Assembly: GCF_013761175.1 (NCBI RefSeq) | Contig: NZ_JACDUR010000005.1 | Coordinates: 716,970-780,969 of the forward strand | Length of the DNA: 64,000 nt | DNA from: Nonomuraea soli | GTDB taxonomy: Bacteria > Actinomycetota > Actinomycetes > Streptosporangiales > Streptosporangiaceae | Reading direction: 5' to 3' | Shown: positions 41,645 through 50,128 of the stretch, in pieces | How the letters are laid out: each line of letters starts with the position of its first letter | Position numbering within the stretch: the stretch's first letter is position 1 | The notes under the pieces: generated by a model | Databases searched by the model: none | What the model was told of the DNA's origin: nothing | What the model saw: the letters and a program-made list of their open reading frames with translations, nothing else | Program-made: the position numbers and the translations under genes

Positions 41645-42315
41645 CGACAGGGAGCGGGAGCGTGCGGATCATCGTCGCCGACGATCACCTGGTGGTGCGC
41701 ACCGGCTTCGCCGAGCTTCTCGGCACGCAGCCCGACTTCACCGTCGTGGGCACCGCCGCCGACGGTGCAGAGGCTGTACGGCTCAGCAAGGAGCTGGAGC
41801 CCGACGTCGTCCTGATGGATGTGCGTATGCCCGGTATGGATGGCATCGAGGCCACCCGTCGCCTCATGGCCGGGCCGGCGGGGCCGTACGTGCTGATCCT
41901 CACCACGTTCGATCTCGACGAGTATGTGTATGACGCGCTCAAGGCCGGTGCGAGCGGGTTCCTGCTGAAGGACGTCACCGCGGAGCGGCTGTTCGACGCG
42001 GTGAGAGTGATCGCGGCGGGCGAGGCGCTGCTGGCGCCTGGGGTCACCAAGCGGTTGATCCGTGAGTTCGCCCAGCTCAAGCCGAGGGCGAATCCGGTGG
42101 TGCTTGAAGGGCTGACCCCGCGTGAGACGCAGGTGCTACGCCTGGTGGCCGAGGGGTTGTCGAATCCGGAGATCGCCGACCGGCTGGTGGTGACGGAGGA
42201 GACGGTCAAGACGCATGTGAGCCGGGTGCTGAACAAGCTCGGGCTGCGCGACAGGACCCAGGCGGTGGTGTTGGCCTATGAGAGTGGGCTGGTGGTGCCG
42301 GGACAGAAGGAGTGA
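41641..42315 (+). CDS. LuxR/NarL-type response regulator
   Basis: A 224-residue regulator: receiver domain with phospho-acceptor Asp60 (VVLMDVRMPGMDG) and GASGFLLKD, then a LuxR helix-turn-helix (LTPRETQVLRLVAEGLSNPEIADRL region, ending ETVKTHVSRVLNKLGLRDR). It is translated with the kinase by ATGA overlap. As a dimer it is the natural candidate to bind the palindromes at 39995-40037 and control its own operon and the divergent ABC exporter (inference). Confidence 0.95.
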   Translation: MTTGSGSVRIIVADDHLVVRTGFAELLGTQPDFTVVGTAADGAEAVRLSKELEPDVVLMDVRMPGMDGIEATRRLMAGPAGPYVLILTTFDLDEYVYDALKAGASGFLLKDVTAERLFDAVRVIAAGEALLAPGVTKRLIREFAQLKPRANPVVLEGLTPRETQVLRLVAEGLSNPEIADRLVVTEETVKTHVSRVLNKLGLRDRTQAVVLAYESGLVVPGQKE

Positions 42316-42377
42316 AGGGGCCGTGCCCGGGAAGGGGCGACTGGGCCTTGTAGGGAGCTGTGCCCCGGAAATGAGAA

Positions 42378-42398
42378 AGCCCCTCGTGAAGAGGGGCT
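42378..42398 (-). terminator. Terminator after the tRNA-Glu pair
   Basis: AGCCCCTC (42378-42385) pairs with GAGGGGCT (42391-42398) with a 5-nt loop; on the minus strand TTTCTCATTT follows. It ends the tRNA transcripts and may also stop the response-regulator transcript from the other side. Confidence 0.75.
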
Positions 42399-42404
42399 GA
42401 GGAG

Positions 42405-42477
42405 TAGTCCCGACCGGATTCGAACCGGCGCTACCGCCTTGAGAGGGCGGCGTCCTAGGCCACTAGACGACGGGACC
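42405..42477 (-). tRNA. tRNA-Glu (CTC), copy 1
   Basis: A 73-nt tRNA without encoded CCA. The acceptor strand GGTCCCG pairs with CGGGACT (G-U at the end), the anticodon stem-loop GCCGCCCTCTCAAGGCGG gives anticodon CTC (Glu, GAG), and the T-arm CCGGTTCGAATCCGG is perfect. The copy at 42498-42570 differs by one base in the D-loop. Confidence 0.97.
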
Positions 42478-42497
42478 GCTCGCGATTGTGACAGTGG

Positions 42498-42570
42498 TAG
42501 TCCCGACCGGATTCGAACCGGCGCTACCGCCTTGAGAGGGCGGCGTCCTGGGCCACTAGACGACGGGACC
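42498..42570 (-). tRNA. tRNA-Glu (CTC), copy 2
   Basis: Identical to the tRNA at 42405-42477 except for T to C near the 3' side of the D-loop (GTGGCCCAGGAC instead of GTGGCCTAGGAC). The offset between the copies is 93 bp, so they arose by tandem duplication. Confidence 0.97.
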
Positions 42571-42684
42571 CTGTCACAAGCGACGTGCCGGGTTTCCCCG
42601 GCAGCGCTGGTAACTCTACCGCACCCCGTGGAGCACAACCAAACTGAGTGCCAAGGCTCTCAAACATCCCCGGAAATGCAGAAA

Positions 42685-42710
42685 AGCGGATGATCTACAG
42701 ATCATCCGCT
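42685..42710 (-). terminator. Terminator of tRNA-Gln
   Basis: AGCGGATGATCT and AGATCATCCGCT form a perfect 12-bp stem with a 2-base centre (42697-42698); on the minus strand TTTTC follows. It lies 6 nt after the tRNA-Gln 3' end. Confidence 0.85.
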
Positions 42711-42716
42711 CCAGAG

Positions 42717-42788
42717 CTGGGGTACCAGGACTCGAACCTAGAATAACTGAACCAGAATCAGTCGTGTTGCCAATTACACCATACCCCA
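42717..42788 (-). tRNA. tRNA-Gln (CTG)
   Basis: A 72-nt tRNA. TGGGGTA pairs with TACCCCA and is followed by discriminator G; the anticodon stem-loop ACTGATTCTGGTTCAGT gives anticodon CTG (Gln, CAG); the T-arm CTAGGTTCGAGTCCTGG is as expected. It has its own terminator 6 nt downstream. Confidence 0.96.
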
Positions 42789-42949
42789 TCGCGGCGAACC
42801 CCTTGGGGCTCACTGGCGACGTCCCAAACAATAGCCCAGTTCCGCCTTCATCGCCAAAACGATTGCCGAACCGCTGTCCCAGTGCCATTGCACAACCCCC
42901 GACATGCCAAGCTAGACAGGACAAAATCACCCCGTGAGGAGCCCGAGCG

Positions 42950-44926
42950 TTGACCGACAACCCGTTCTTCGCACCCAGTGCCCTGCCGTACCAGCTGCCT
43001 GACTTCGCCAACATCCGCGAGGAGCACTTCCGGCCCGCGTTCGAGCGTGGCATGGCCGAGCACCTGGCCGAGGTCGACGCGATCGCGAACAACCCCGAGC
43101 CGCCCACTTTCGACAACACCATCGTGGCCCTGGAGCAGGCCGGACGTATTCTCGCCCGGGTCGCCACGGTCTTCTACAGCCTCGCCTCCTCCGACGCCTC
43201 CGACGCGATCCGCGAGCTGGAGAAGGAGTTCGCGCCGAAGTTCGCCCAGCACAGCGACGAGATCAGGCTCAACCGCGCGCTGTGGGCGCGCATCAAGCAG
43301 GTCGCCACGGACGACGCCGAGGAGGCGTGGCTGCTGGAGCGTTACAGGACCGACTTCATCAAGGCCGGCGCCGACCTGACCGAGGAGGAGCAGGCACGGC
43401 TCAAGGGGCTGAACTCCCAGCTGGCCGAGCTGGCCACGGAGTTCGGGCAGAACGTGCTCAAGGCGACGACCGAGTCGGCCTTCGTCACCAGCGATGCGGG
43501 TGACCTCGACGGCCTCGACCAGGCCGAGATCGACGCGATCAAGCAGGAGGACGGCACCTTCGTCCTGCCGCTGCTCAACTACACCAACCAGCCGAAGCTC
43601 GCGCAGCTCACCAACCGGGCGACCCGCGAGAAGCTGTACACCCTGAGCGTCGAGCGGGCGCCGCAGAACTTCGACCTCGCGCCGAAGATCGCCCAGATCC
43701 GCATCGAGCGGGCGAACCTCCTCGGGTATCCCAACCACGCCGCGCTGATCGTCGCCGACCAGACGGCCAAGACCGTCGACGCGGTCGAGGAGATGCTGGC
43801 ACAGCTGGTCGGCCCCGCCGTACGGAATGCCAAGAAGGAGGCCGCGGCGCTGGCCGAGCAGGCCGGGCACGAGATCCAGCCGTGGGACTGGTCGTTCTAC
43901 GCGGAGAAGGTGCGCCAGGCCACCTACGACTTCGACGCCTCGGCGATGAAGCCGTACTTCGAGCTGAACCGGGTGTTCGACGACGGTGTGTTCTACGCCG
44001 CGACCAAGCTGTTCGGCATCACCTTCTCCGAGCGTCCCGAGCTGAAGGGGTATCACCCCGACTGCCGGATCTGGGAGGTGTCCAACGAGGACGGCTCGCC
44101 GATCGGCCTGTTCCTGCTGGACCCGTACGCCCGGCCCACCAAGCGCGGCGGCGCGTGGATGAACAACCTGGTCGATCAGTCGTTCCTGCGCGACGAGCGG
44201 CCCGTGGTGATGAACAACCTGAACCTCACCAAGCCGGTCAGCGGCCCGACGCTGCTGACCTTCGACGAGGTCAACACCGCTTTCCACGAGTTCGGCCACG
44301 CCCTGCACGGTCTGTTCTCGCAGGTGCGCTTCCCGCGTGTCGAGGGCACCAACGTGCCGCGCGACTTCGTGGAGTACCCGTCGCAGGTCAACGAGATGTG
44401 GGCGACCTGGCCGGAGATCCTCACGAACTACGCCAAGCACCACGAGACGGGCGAGCCGATGCCGGCCGGGCTCGTCGAGAAGATGAAGGCCGCCGAGCAG
44501 TTCAACCAGGGTTTCGCGACACTGGAGTACCTCAAGGCGACGCTGCTCGACTGGGCCTGGCACAAGCTCGGCACCGGCCAGACCGTCGCCGACGGCCGCG
44601 CGTTCGAGGACGAGGCCCTGCGTGAGGCCGGGGTCGACTTCCCGCTGGTGCGCACGCGTTACCGGACGAACTACTTCCTGCACATCTTCTCCGACATCAC
44701 CGGCTACAGCGCGGGCTACTACTCCTACATCTGGAGCGAGGTGCTCGACGCCGAGAGCGTGGAGTGGTTCAAGGAGAACGGCGGGCTCAAGCGGGAGAAC
44801 GGCGACCACTTCCGCAAGACGCTGCTGTCGGTCGGCGGCAGCATGGACGCACTGCAGGCGTTCCGCAACTTCCGCGGCCGCGACCCGCAGATCGCGCCGC
44901 TGCTCAAGCGCCGCGGGCTCGACTAG
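42950..44926 (+). CDS. M3 family zinc metallopeptidase (dipeptidyl carboxypeptidase/oligopeptidase)
   Basis: A 658-residue thimet-oligopeptidase-like enzyme. The zinc motif is FHEFGHALH (His446, Glu447, His450), and the third ligand lies near Glu475 in VEYPSQVNEMW; SGYSAGYYSYIWSEV-like sequence at the C-terminus (SAGYYSYIWSEVLD) is typical. It degrades short peptides in the cytoplasm; no signal peptide is seen. The start is TTG at 42950 with GAGGAG 8 nt upstream. A four-unit 27-bp minisatellite begins 7 nt after the stop. Confidence 0.95.
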   Translation: MTDNPFFAPSALPYQLPDFANIREEHFRPAFERGMAEHLAEVDAIANNPEPPTFDNTIVALEQAGRILARVATVFYSLASSDASDAIRELEKEFAPKFAQHSDEIRLNRALWARIKQVATDDAEEAWLLERYRTDFIKAGADLTEEEQARLKGLNSQLAELATEFGQNVLKATTESAFVTSDAGDLDGLDQAEIDAIKQEDGTFVLPLLNYTNQPKLAQLTNRATREKLYTLSVERAPQNFDLAPKIAQIRIERANLLGYPNHAALIVADQTAKTVDAVEEMLAQLVGPAVRNAKKEAAALAEQAGHEIQPWDWSFYAEKVRQATYDFDASAMKPYFELNRVFDDGVFYAATKLFGITFSERPELKGYHPDCRIWEVSNEDGSPIGLFLLDPYARPTKRGGAWMNNLVDQSFLRDERPVVMNNLNLTKPVSGPTLLTFDEVNTAFHEFGHALHGLFSQVRFPRVEGTNVPRDFVEYPSQVNEMWATWPEILTNYAKHHETGEPMPAGLVEKMKAAEQFNQGFATLEYLKATLLDWAWHKLGTGQTVADGRAFEDEALREAGVDFPLVRTRYRTNYFLHIFSDITGYSAGYYSYIWSEVLDAESVEWFKENGGLKRENGDHFRKTLLSVGGSMDALQAFRNFRGRDPQIAPLLKRRGLD

Positions 44927-44933
44927 GGCCTGT

Positions 44934-45041
44934 CTCGAAGCGAGGCCAGTCCTTCTGAACCTCGAAGCGAGGCCAGGCCTTCTCGATCTCGAAGCGAGGC
45001 CGATCCTTCTCGACCTCGAAGCGAGGCCAGGCCTTCTCGAC
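44934..45041. repeat. 27-bp minisatellite, four units
   Basis: Four exact-length 27-bp units with core CTCGAAGCGAGGCCAG: 44934-44960, 44961-44987, 44988-45014 and 45015-45041. Differences are confined mostly to the last 12 bases. CTCGAAGCGAG within each unit is itself nearly an inverted repeat. Confidence 0.92.
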
Positions 45042-45073
45042 AGCGGCCCTCTCCGGTCCCGGGGAGGGCCGCT
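45042..45073 (+). terminator. Putative terminator of the M3 peptidase gene
   Basis: AGCGGCCCTCTCC (45042-45054) pairs with GGGGAGGGCCGCT (45061-45073) at 12 of 13 positions, with a 6-nt loop. GCCTTTCC follows. It begins directly where the 27-bp minisatellite ends. Confidence 0.7.
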
Positions 45074-45151
45074 GCCTTTCCGCTATGAACCTTTTCGTCA
45101 CGCGGCGGTAAGTAACGATGTCCGCTGACCCACTGAGAAGGGCTCATATGC

Positions 45152-45703
45152 ATGACCATCACCCGCGAAGTCGACCAATCCGACGACGCGACCCTCATCC
45201 AGGAGTCACTCCGTGACCCCGAGCTCTTCGCCGCCCTGTTCGACCGGCACGCACCGCTTCTGCACCGCTATGCCGTACGCCGGTTAGGGCCCGACGCGGC
45301 CGAGGACGTGGTCGCCGACACCTTCCTGGCGGCGTTCAAGCATCGCGACCGGTATGACCGCTCGCGTCCCGATGCGCGGCCCTGGTTGTACGGCATCGCG
45401 TCGAATGTGATCGGCAAGCGCAAACGTAGCGAGCTCAACCTCTACCAGGCCTACGTGCGCAGCGGTGTGCACCCTGGCGTGCCTCCGGTGGAGGACGGGG
45501 TCAACACGCTGGCCGTCAACCGGCCCCTGGCCGCGGCGCTGCTGAAGCTCAAGCGCGCCGACCGGGACGTGCTCCTGCTCGTCGCCTGGGCGGAGCTCAC
45601 CTACGAGGAGGTGGCGCGGGCGCTCGACATTCCGGTGGGAACCGTACGGTCCCGGCTCAACCGCGCCCGCACCAAGATCCGCGAGACGTTGGGAGACGTG
45701 TGA
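45152..45703 (+). CDS. ECF-type RNA polymerase sigma factor
   Basis: A 183-residue sigma-70 family protein: region 2 (ALFDRHAPLLHRYAVRRLG ... DVVADTFLAAFKHRDRYD) and region 4 (DRDVLLLVAWAELTYEEVARAL, PVGTVRSRLNRAR). It directs polymerase to a small stress regulon. The next gene begins in a TGATG overlap and encodes a membrane protein of the kind that accompanies such sigma factors. No promoter can be assigned with confidence, although autoregulation is common in this class. Confidence 0.93.
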   Translation: MTITREVDQSDDATLIQESLRDPELFAALFDRHAPLLHRYAVRRLGPDAAEDVVADTFLAAFKHRDRYDRSRPDARPWLYGIASNVIGKRKRSELNLYQAYVRSGVHPGVPPVEDGVNTLAVNRPLAAALLKLKRADRDVLLLVAWAELTYEEVARALDIPVGTVRSRLNRARTKIRETLGDV

Positions 45704-46668
45704 TGGACGACCTGAAGACGATGTGGGCCGAGGTGCCCGTGGCCGACCGCCAGGACCTGGCCCCGGCCAGGGCCAGGCTGCTGAACGGCATGCACGGCGC
45801 GAGACACGGCCGGGCGGGCGTGAGACGCGAGGAGGCGGGCACGAGACACGGCGAGGCGGGCGTGAGGCGCGGCCGGGCGAGTGTGAGGTTCGCCGTCGCC
45901 GGAGGGCTGGCCGCCGCGCTGGCGGTGGGGTTCGTGGTCGTGCAGGTCGTCGCGGACCCGGCGCCGGCCAGCGCGCAGGATCTGCTGGCCCGCGCGGCGC
46001 GGACGGCCGCGGCGGAGCCCGACCTGAACCCGCGCGCCGACCAGGTCGTCCACACGGTGGCGCGCGATCGGTCGGCGATCTTCGCCGCCCCCGACGCCTC
46101 GGGCGAACCGGTGAGGATGCAGGACGAGGTGCGCGAGGCCTGGTCGCCCGCCGACAGCTCCGGCGCGTTCATGTTGCGCCAGGGCGACCAGATCACCCTG
46201 ATGAAGCTCTGCTCGGAGAGTTTCGACAGGAAACGGCGCACCACCTACGCCGATCTGGCGAGCTGGCCCACCGACGTGGCGTCGCTCCGCGAGAGGGTAC
46301 GGCAGGCGGCGGCCGCACACCCCGCCGAGCCGCATCTCCGCATGTCGTACACGCTTCAGAACCTGATCGACAAGTCGGTCGTACGGCCCAGCCTGCGGGC
46401 GTCGCTGTTCGCCCTGATCTCCGAGATGGAGGGCGTGACGGTGAAGCCGTCGATGACCGACGCTCTGGGGCGCGCCGGTGTGGGCGTGCGCACCGCGGAG
46501 GGCACCACCCTCATCTTCGAGCCCGAGACCTACCGCTACCTGGGCTATGCCGAGGAGAACAGGAACGGCCACGTGATCGCCTCGCACGCCCTGGAGACGG
46601 TCGAACTCCTCGACCGTCTCCCGAAGGAGAAGGTGACGTTCACCGAGCCGGGCTGTATTCCGGCCTGA
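45703..46668 (+). CDS. CU044_5270-like membrane protein paired with the sigma factor
   Basis: A 321-residue protein: cytoplasmic N-terminus (about 1-62), one helix near 65-85 (FAVAGGLAAALAVGFVVVQVV) and an extracytoplasmic domain. Its architecture and pairing resemble the actinobacterial CU044_5270 family encoded next to ECF sigma factors; an anti-sigma role is plausible but no zinc-binding anti-sigma motif is visible. Residues 33-60 are encoded by four 21-bp repeats and look like a run of RHGxAGVRR units, probably a recent expansion. Its end overlaps the convergent NmrA-like gene by 29 bp. Confidence 0.8.
   Translation: MDDLKTMWAEVPVADRQDLAPARARLLNGMHGARHGRAGVRREEAGTRHGEAGVRRGRASVRFAVAGGLAAALAVGFVVVQVVADPAPASAQDLLARAARTAAAEPDLNPRADQVVHTVARDRSAIFAAPDASGEPVRMQDEVREAWSPADSSGAFMLRQGDQITLMKLCSESFDRKRRTTYADLASWPTDVASLRERVRQAAAAHPAEPHLRMSYTLQNLIDKSVVRPSLRASLFALISEMEGVTVKPSMTDALGRAGVGVRTAEGTTLIFEPETYRYLGYAEENRNGHVIASHALETVELLDRLPKEKVTFTEPGCIPA
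45800..45883. repeat. In-frame 21-bp repeats inside the sigma partner gene
   Basis: Four 21-bp units in frame (for example CGAGACACGGCCGGGCGGGC) encode a 7-residue Arg/Gly/Ala-rich phrase four times, or a 14-residue phrase twice (42-bp period). They are located just before the membrane helix. Confidence 0.8.
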
Positions 46669-47470
46669 ACGCCTCAGCGTGCTCGGCCGCCCACTGCGCG
46701 AAGGTCAGGGGCGTACGGCCGAGCAGGTCCGCGACGGTCGAGCTGGGCTGGTAGGCGTCAGGATCGACGTCGCCGAAGACCCTGATCTGGAAGTCGATCA
46801 TCTCCTCGGGCACCCCCTGCGCGGCGTACTTGACGCGCATCTGCTCGATCGACAACTCCACGAACTCGATCTCGCGCCCGATCGCCTCGCCGAGGATCCG
46901 CACCTTGGTGGGGATGTCGAGCCGTTCGCCGCCGGTCAGGCCGTACGTCTTGCCGGTGTGGCCATCCGAGGTCAGCACATGGGCGATCACCGCGCCGATG
47001 TCGGCCTCGTGCACCATGACCGTCTTGGTCGCGGCGAACGGCTCCTCGATGCGGTTGCTCAGCCGTACGGACGGCGCCCAGGCCAGCGCGTTCGACATGA
47101 ACTCGGTGGGCTGGACGTAGGTCCAGTCGAGGTCGCTCGCGCGCAGGGCCGGCTCGAGGGTGCCCTCACCCCAGCTGCTGAGCAACGTCACCTTGCGGCC
47201 CGCGAGGAGCTTGACCAGCTCGGGGCCGTTGCGGAGCGGGGTGTAGTCGGAGTCGGCAGTGTCGATGAGGTGGACTCCGGCTACACCCTCCAACGCCGGG
47301 ACGATCGTGTCGAGGCGGGTCAGGTCGCCCTCCACCACCTCGACCTCGCGGGCGAATCGGGCATGCGAGGCCGAACGGGTGAGAGCCCGCACGTGGGCTC
47401 CGCGCTCCAGGAGCGAGGTGACGACGTGGCGGCCGACTGCGCCGGTGGCACCGGTGACGAGGTAGGTCAT
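46640..47470 (-). CDS. NAD(P)-binding oxidoreductase, NmrA/SDR-like
   Basis: A 276-residue Rossmann-fold protein starting MTYLVTGATGAVGRHVVTSLL (dinucleotide motif TGATGxxG). It lacks a classical YxxxK catalytic pair in the expected place, which is usual for the NmrA-like atypical SDR group (quinone reductase-like or redox sensing). ATG at 47470 is chosen at the start of the Rossmann motif. The PadR gene begins upstream with its stop 17 nt away on the same strand, so the two are probably co-transcribed. Confidence 0.88.
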   Translation of the reverse strand: MTYLVTGATGAVGRHVVTSLLERGAHVRALTRSASHARFAREVEVVEGDLTRLDTIVPALEGVAGVHLIDTADSDYTPLRNGPELVKLLAGRKVTLLSSWGEGTLEPALRASDLDWTYVQPTEFMSNALAWAPSVRLSNRIEEPFAATKTVMVHEADIGAVIAHVLTSDGHTGKTYGLTGGERLDIPTKVRILGEAIGREIEFVELSIEQMRVKYAAQGVPEEMIDFQIRVFGDVDPDAYQPSSTVADLLGRTPLTFAQWAAEHAEAFRPEYSPAR

Positions 47471-47487
47471 GGAGCTCACGCTAGGAG

Positions 47488-48036
47488 CTATTGCGGCAAG
47501 GACAGTTCCTCGATCGTCGCCCTCAGCCATTCTTTCTCGGCGGTGCCGGTGGCGCGCGCGACCAGGAGCATGCCCCGGCGGAACGGATCCGGTTCCTCCT
47601 CGGCCCTGACGGGCTTTCCGGAGTCGTAGAAGAAGCTCGCCGGGGTCTCCAGGAAGTCGAGGCGGCGGCGCAGCACCTTGACCTGGTCGGCGCGGTCGGG
47701 CAGCACGGACAGGAAGGTCAGCAGGGTGAAGAACCTGGTCTGGTCGGTGATCTCGACGTCCTTCGGGGAGCGGAGCCTGTCCATGAGTTCCTCGCGACCG
47801 GGGAGGGTCAGGGTGAGCATGTGGCGGGCGGCGGCGGCCGAGCCGCGCTCCTCATGGGCGACGACCAGGCCCTTCTCGCGGAGGCGGGCGATGGCGGGGT
47901 AGAGGGCGCCGTCGCTGATCGGGCGTCTGTGGCCGGACAGCGCCACAAGGCGGCTTTTCAGCTCGTAGCCGTGCATCTGGCGCTCGAAGAGGAAGCCGAG
48001 GATCGCGAGGCTCAACTCATTGGACACGGGATACAT
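47488..48036 (-). CDS. PadR family transcriptional regulator
   Basis: A 182-residue PadR repressor. The winged helix contains SLAILGFLFERQMHGYELKSRL and SDGALYPAIARLREKGLV, followed by a helical C-terminal dimerisation part (Vir-like, PadR s2 type). It is divergent from a MATE exporter across 47 bp with a near-perfect palindrome (48047-48078), the typical arrangement for autoregulation and control of a multidrug pump. The oxidoreductase gene follows on the same strand. Confidence 0.94.
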   Translation of the reverse strand: MYPVSNELSLAILGFLFERQMHGYELKSRLVALSGHRRPISDGALYPAIARLREKGLVVAHEERGSAAAARHMLTLTLPGREELMDRLRSPKDVEITDQTRFFTLLTFLSVLPDRADQVKVLRRRLDFLETPASFFYDSGKPVRAEEEPDPFRRGMLLVARATGTAEKEWLRATIEELSLPQ

Positions 48037-48046
48037 CGTACCGCTA

Positions 48047-48078
48047 TACCTCTATTCGAGATAAATCGAAAAGAGGTA
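48047..48078. promoter_or_regulatory. PadR operator-like 32-bp palindrome
   Basis: TACCTCTATTCGA, a 6-bp centre GATAAA, and TCGAAAAGAGGTA match as an inverted repeat at 12 of 13 positions. It occupies most of the 47-bp gap between the PadR start (48036) and the MATE start (48084), so bound repressor would block both promoters. Confidence 0.75.
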
Positions 48079-48083
48079 AGTCC

Positions 48084-49325
48084 ATGCTCCTCCGGCTCGC
48101 CGCCCCCATCTACGTCGAACTGCTCACAGCGGTCGTAGCCGTCAGCGTGATCGACCTGCTCTGGGTCTCCGGCCTGGGACCGTCGGCGATCGCCGCCGTC
48201 ACGATCGCGACCACCGTCGAATACCTCCTCTACGGCCTCTTCCTCGCCGTCCCGACCGGGCTCACCGTCCTGATCGGCCGCAACGACGCCCACGCCGGCG
48301 ACGCCGGTGGCTCCATCAGCCCCATCCGCCCTCTCGTGCGCACCGGCTGGCTGGCCACCATCGTCATCGGCACCTCGATCGCCGCACTCGCCCTCCCCCT
48401 GCGCCACCACCTGTCCGCCCTGCTCGCCCCCGACCCCGCCACCGCCGCCCTGACCGCCGGCTTCCTGGCCGTCAGCCTGGCCGGCCTCCCCGTCTACTTC
48501 GCCCAGACCTGCGTGGACGCCGTCGCCAAGGGCCGCGGCAACACCAAGCTCCCCATGCGCAACGCCCTGATCTGCAACGCGCTGGTGATCGTCCTCGACC
48601 CGCTGTTCATCTACGTCCTCGACCTGGGCGTCCAGGGTGCGGCGCTCGCCACGGTCCTCGCCCGCGCGATCACGCTGCTCATCGCCCTCACCGCCAGGCT
48701 CACGCCGCGCGACGGCGCCGGCTGGGCGTCCCCGTGGCCGATCCTGCGCACCGGCCTGCCCATGTCAGGGGATTTCCTGAGCCGTTCCGTGGTCGGCCTC
48801 GTCATGGTCGACCTGGTCGCCGCCTTCGGCCTGTCCGCCCAGGCCGGGTACGGCATCGGCCTGAAGATCATGCTCGCCGGGGTGATGGCGTTCTACGCCG
48901 TCCGCCAGGCCACGATGATCGCCACCGCCCGATCGGAGCCTCTCCCCTCCCCCGCGAAGATCGGCCTGGTCACCGGGGCCGTCGTGGCTCTGGTGCTCAA
49001 CCTGGTCGCCTCCCCCGCCGCCTCGTGGTTCACCGGCGACCCGGCGGTGGCCGAACAGGCGGTGGCGTTCCTGCGGTGGATGCCGCTCTACCTGCTGCCC
49101 TTCGCCACCCTGCTCGCCGTCGGCGGAGTCCTCCAGGCCTCGGGCCGCGGCGCCCGCCTGCTGGCCGCCACCCTCGCGGGCTTCGCCGTGCAACTGCCTG
49201 CCGCCTACCTGCTCAGCGGGTGGATCGGGGTGACGGGGCTCTGGCTCGCCATGGCGGCCGGGGCGGCCGTCTCCCTCGCCGGAAGCGGAAGCGGCAGCGC
49301 CGTCAGGGCCATCGCCCGCCGTTAG
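48084..49325 (+). CDS. MATE family multidrug efflux transporter
   Basis: A 413-residue membrane protein with about 12 helices and the MATE pattern: AAPIYVELLTAVVAVSVIDLLWVS opening, QTCVDAVAKGRGNTKLPM and NALVIVLDPLFIY in the first half, repeated in the second half (FLRWMPLYLLPFATLLAVGGVLQASGRG). It exports organic cations or drugs by Na+ or H+ exchange. GAGG lies 9 nt before ATG. Regulation by the divergent PadR is likely. It overlaps the convergent ABC permease gene by 4 bp. Confidence 0.92.
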   Translation: MLLRLAAPIYVELLTAVVAVSVIDLLWVSGLGPSAIAAVTIATTVEYLLYGLFLAVPTGLTVLIGRNDAHAGDAGGSISPIRPLVRTGWLATIVIGTSIAALALPLRHHLSALLAPDPATAALTAGFLAVSLAGLPVYFAQTCVDAVAKGRGNTKLPMRNALICNALVIVLDPLFIYVLDLGVQGAALATVLARAITLLIALTARLTPRDGAGWASPWPILRTGLPMSGDFLSRSVVGLVMVDLVAAFGLSAQAGYGIGLKIMLAGVMAFYAVRQATMIATARSEPLPSPAKIGLVTGAVVALVLNLVASPAASWFTGDPAVAEQAVAFLRWMPLYLLPFATLLAVGGVLQASGRGARLLAATLAGFAVQLPAAYLLSGWIGVTGLWLAMAAGAAVSLAGSGSGSAVRAIARR

Positions 49326-50128
49326 TCGCCGAACCGCGACAACTTCCCGTGGGCCCTGGCATAGCGCAGGGCCCACGCGAAGACCCCCAGCGCCGCCGCC
49401 AGGTACACGACGTCCAGCACCGCCGCCACCGCGAGGTCCGCCCACGGTACGGCGCCGCCGCTCAGGACGGTGCGCATGCCCTCGAACACGTACGTTCCGG
49501 GGATGGCGTGGGCGACGGCCTGCAGTGGCTCGGGCAGCACGCTGACCGGGTAGAAGATGCCCGTCAGCGGCTGGGCGACGAACACCAGCGACCAGGCGAT
49601 GACCTGGGCGTTCTCGCCGAACCTGAGCACGGCGGCGATGCCGACGAGGCCGAGGCTCCATCCCATGACGAGCAGCAGCGCCATGAAGGGGACCAGCCCG
49701 GCGCCGACCGCCGTGATGCCGAAGCCGTACAGCAGCATGCTCAGCACCGCCATCAGGGCGACGGCCACCACGACCTTGCCGAGCGCGAAGAGCATCAGGC
49801 CGAGCAGGTACTCGCCGCTGGACAGCGGGCTGACCTGGACGTTGAGCAGGTTCCTGCTCCAGATGTCCTCCAGGAAGGCGATGGAGATCTCGTTGCTCGC
49901 CTTCTGCAGCACCTGCCAGAGCAGGACGGCGCCGAGCAGGAAGCCGACCACGAACGGCACCTGCTGCGACTGGAGAAACAGGGTGACGAACCCCCACAAC
50001 ACCAGTTCCACGGTCGGCCAGAAGACGATCTCGAACATCCGGATCGGGCTGCGGCGCAGGGCGGCGAAGTCGCGGCGCACGACGCCGCGCACCCGTTGCG
50101 CGCGGGCCGGGAGCGTCAGGGCGGTCAT
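49322..50128 (-). CDS. ABC-2 type transporter permease
   Basis: A 268-residue permease with six helices. It begins with a cytoplasmic amphipathic stretch (RVRGVVRRDFAALRRSPIRMFEIVFWPTVELVLWGFV) and has the ABC-2 membrane signature (AQPLTGIFYPVSVLPEPLQAVAHAIPGTYVFEGMR region). The ATG at 50128 overlaps the ATPase stop (ATGA). With the ATPase it forms a simple two-gene exporter of unknown substrate. Confidence 0.92.
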   Translation of the reverse strand: MTALTLPARAQRVRGVVRRDFAALRRSPIRMFEIVFWPTVELVLWGFVTLFLQSQQVPFVVGFLLGAVLLWQVLQKASNEISIAFLEDIWSRNLLNVQVSPLSSGEYLLGLMLFALGKVVVAVALMAVLSMLLYGFGITAVGAGLVPFMALLLVMGWSLGLVGIAAVLRFGENAQVIAWSLVFVAQPLTGIFYPVSVLPEPLQAVAHAIPGTYVFEGMRTVLSGGAVPWADLAVAAVLDVVYLAAALGVFAWALRYARAHGKLSRFGD

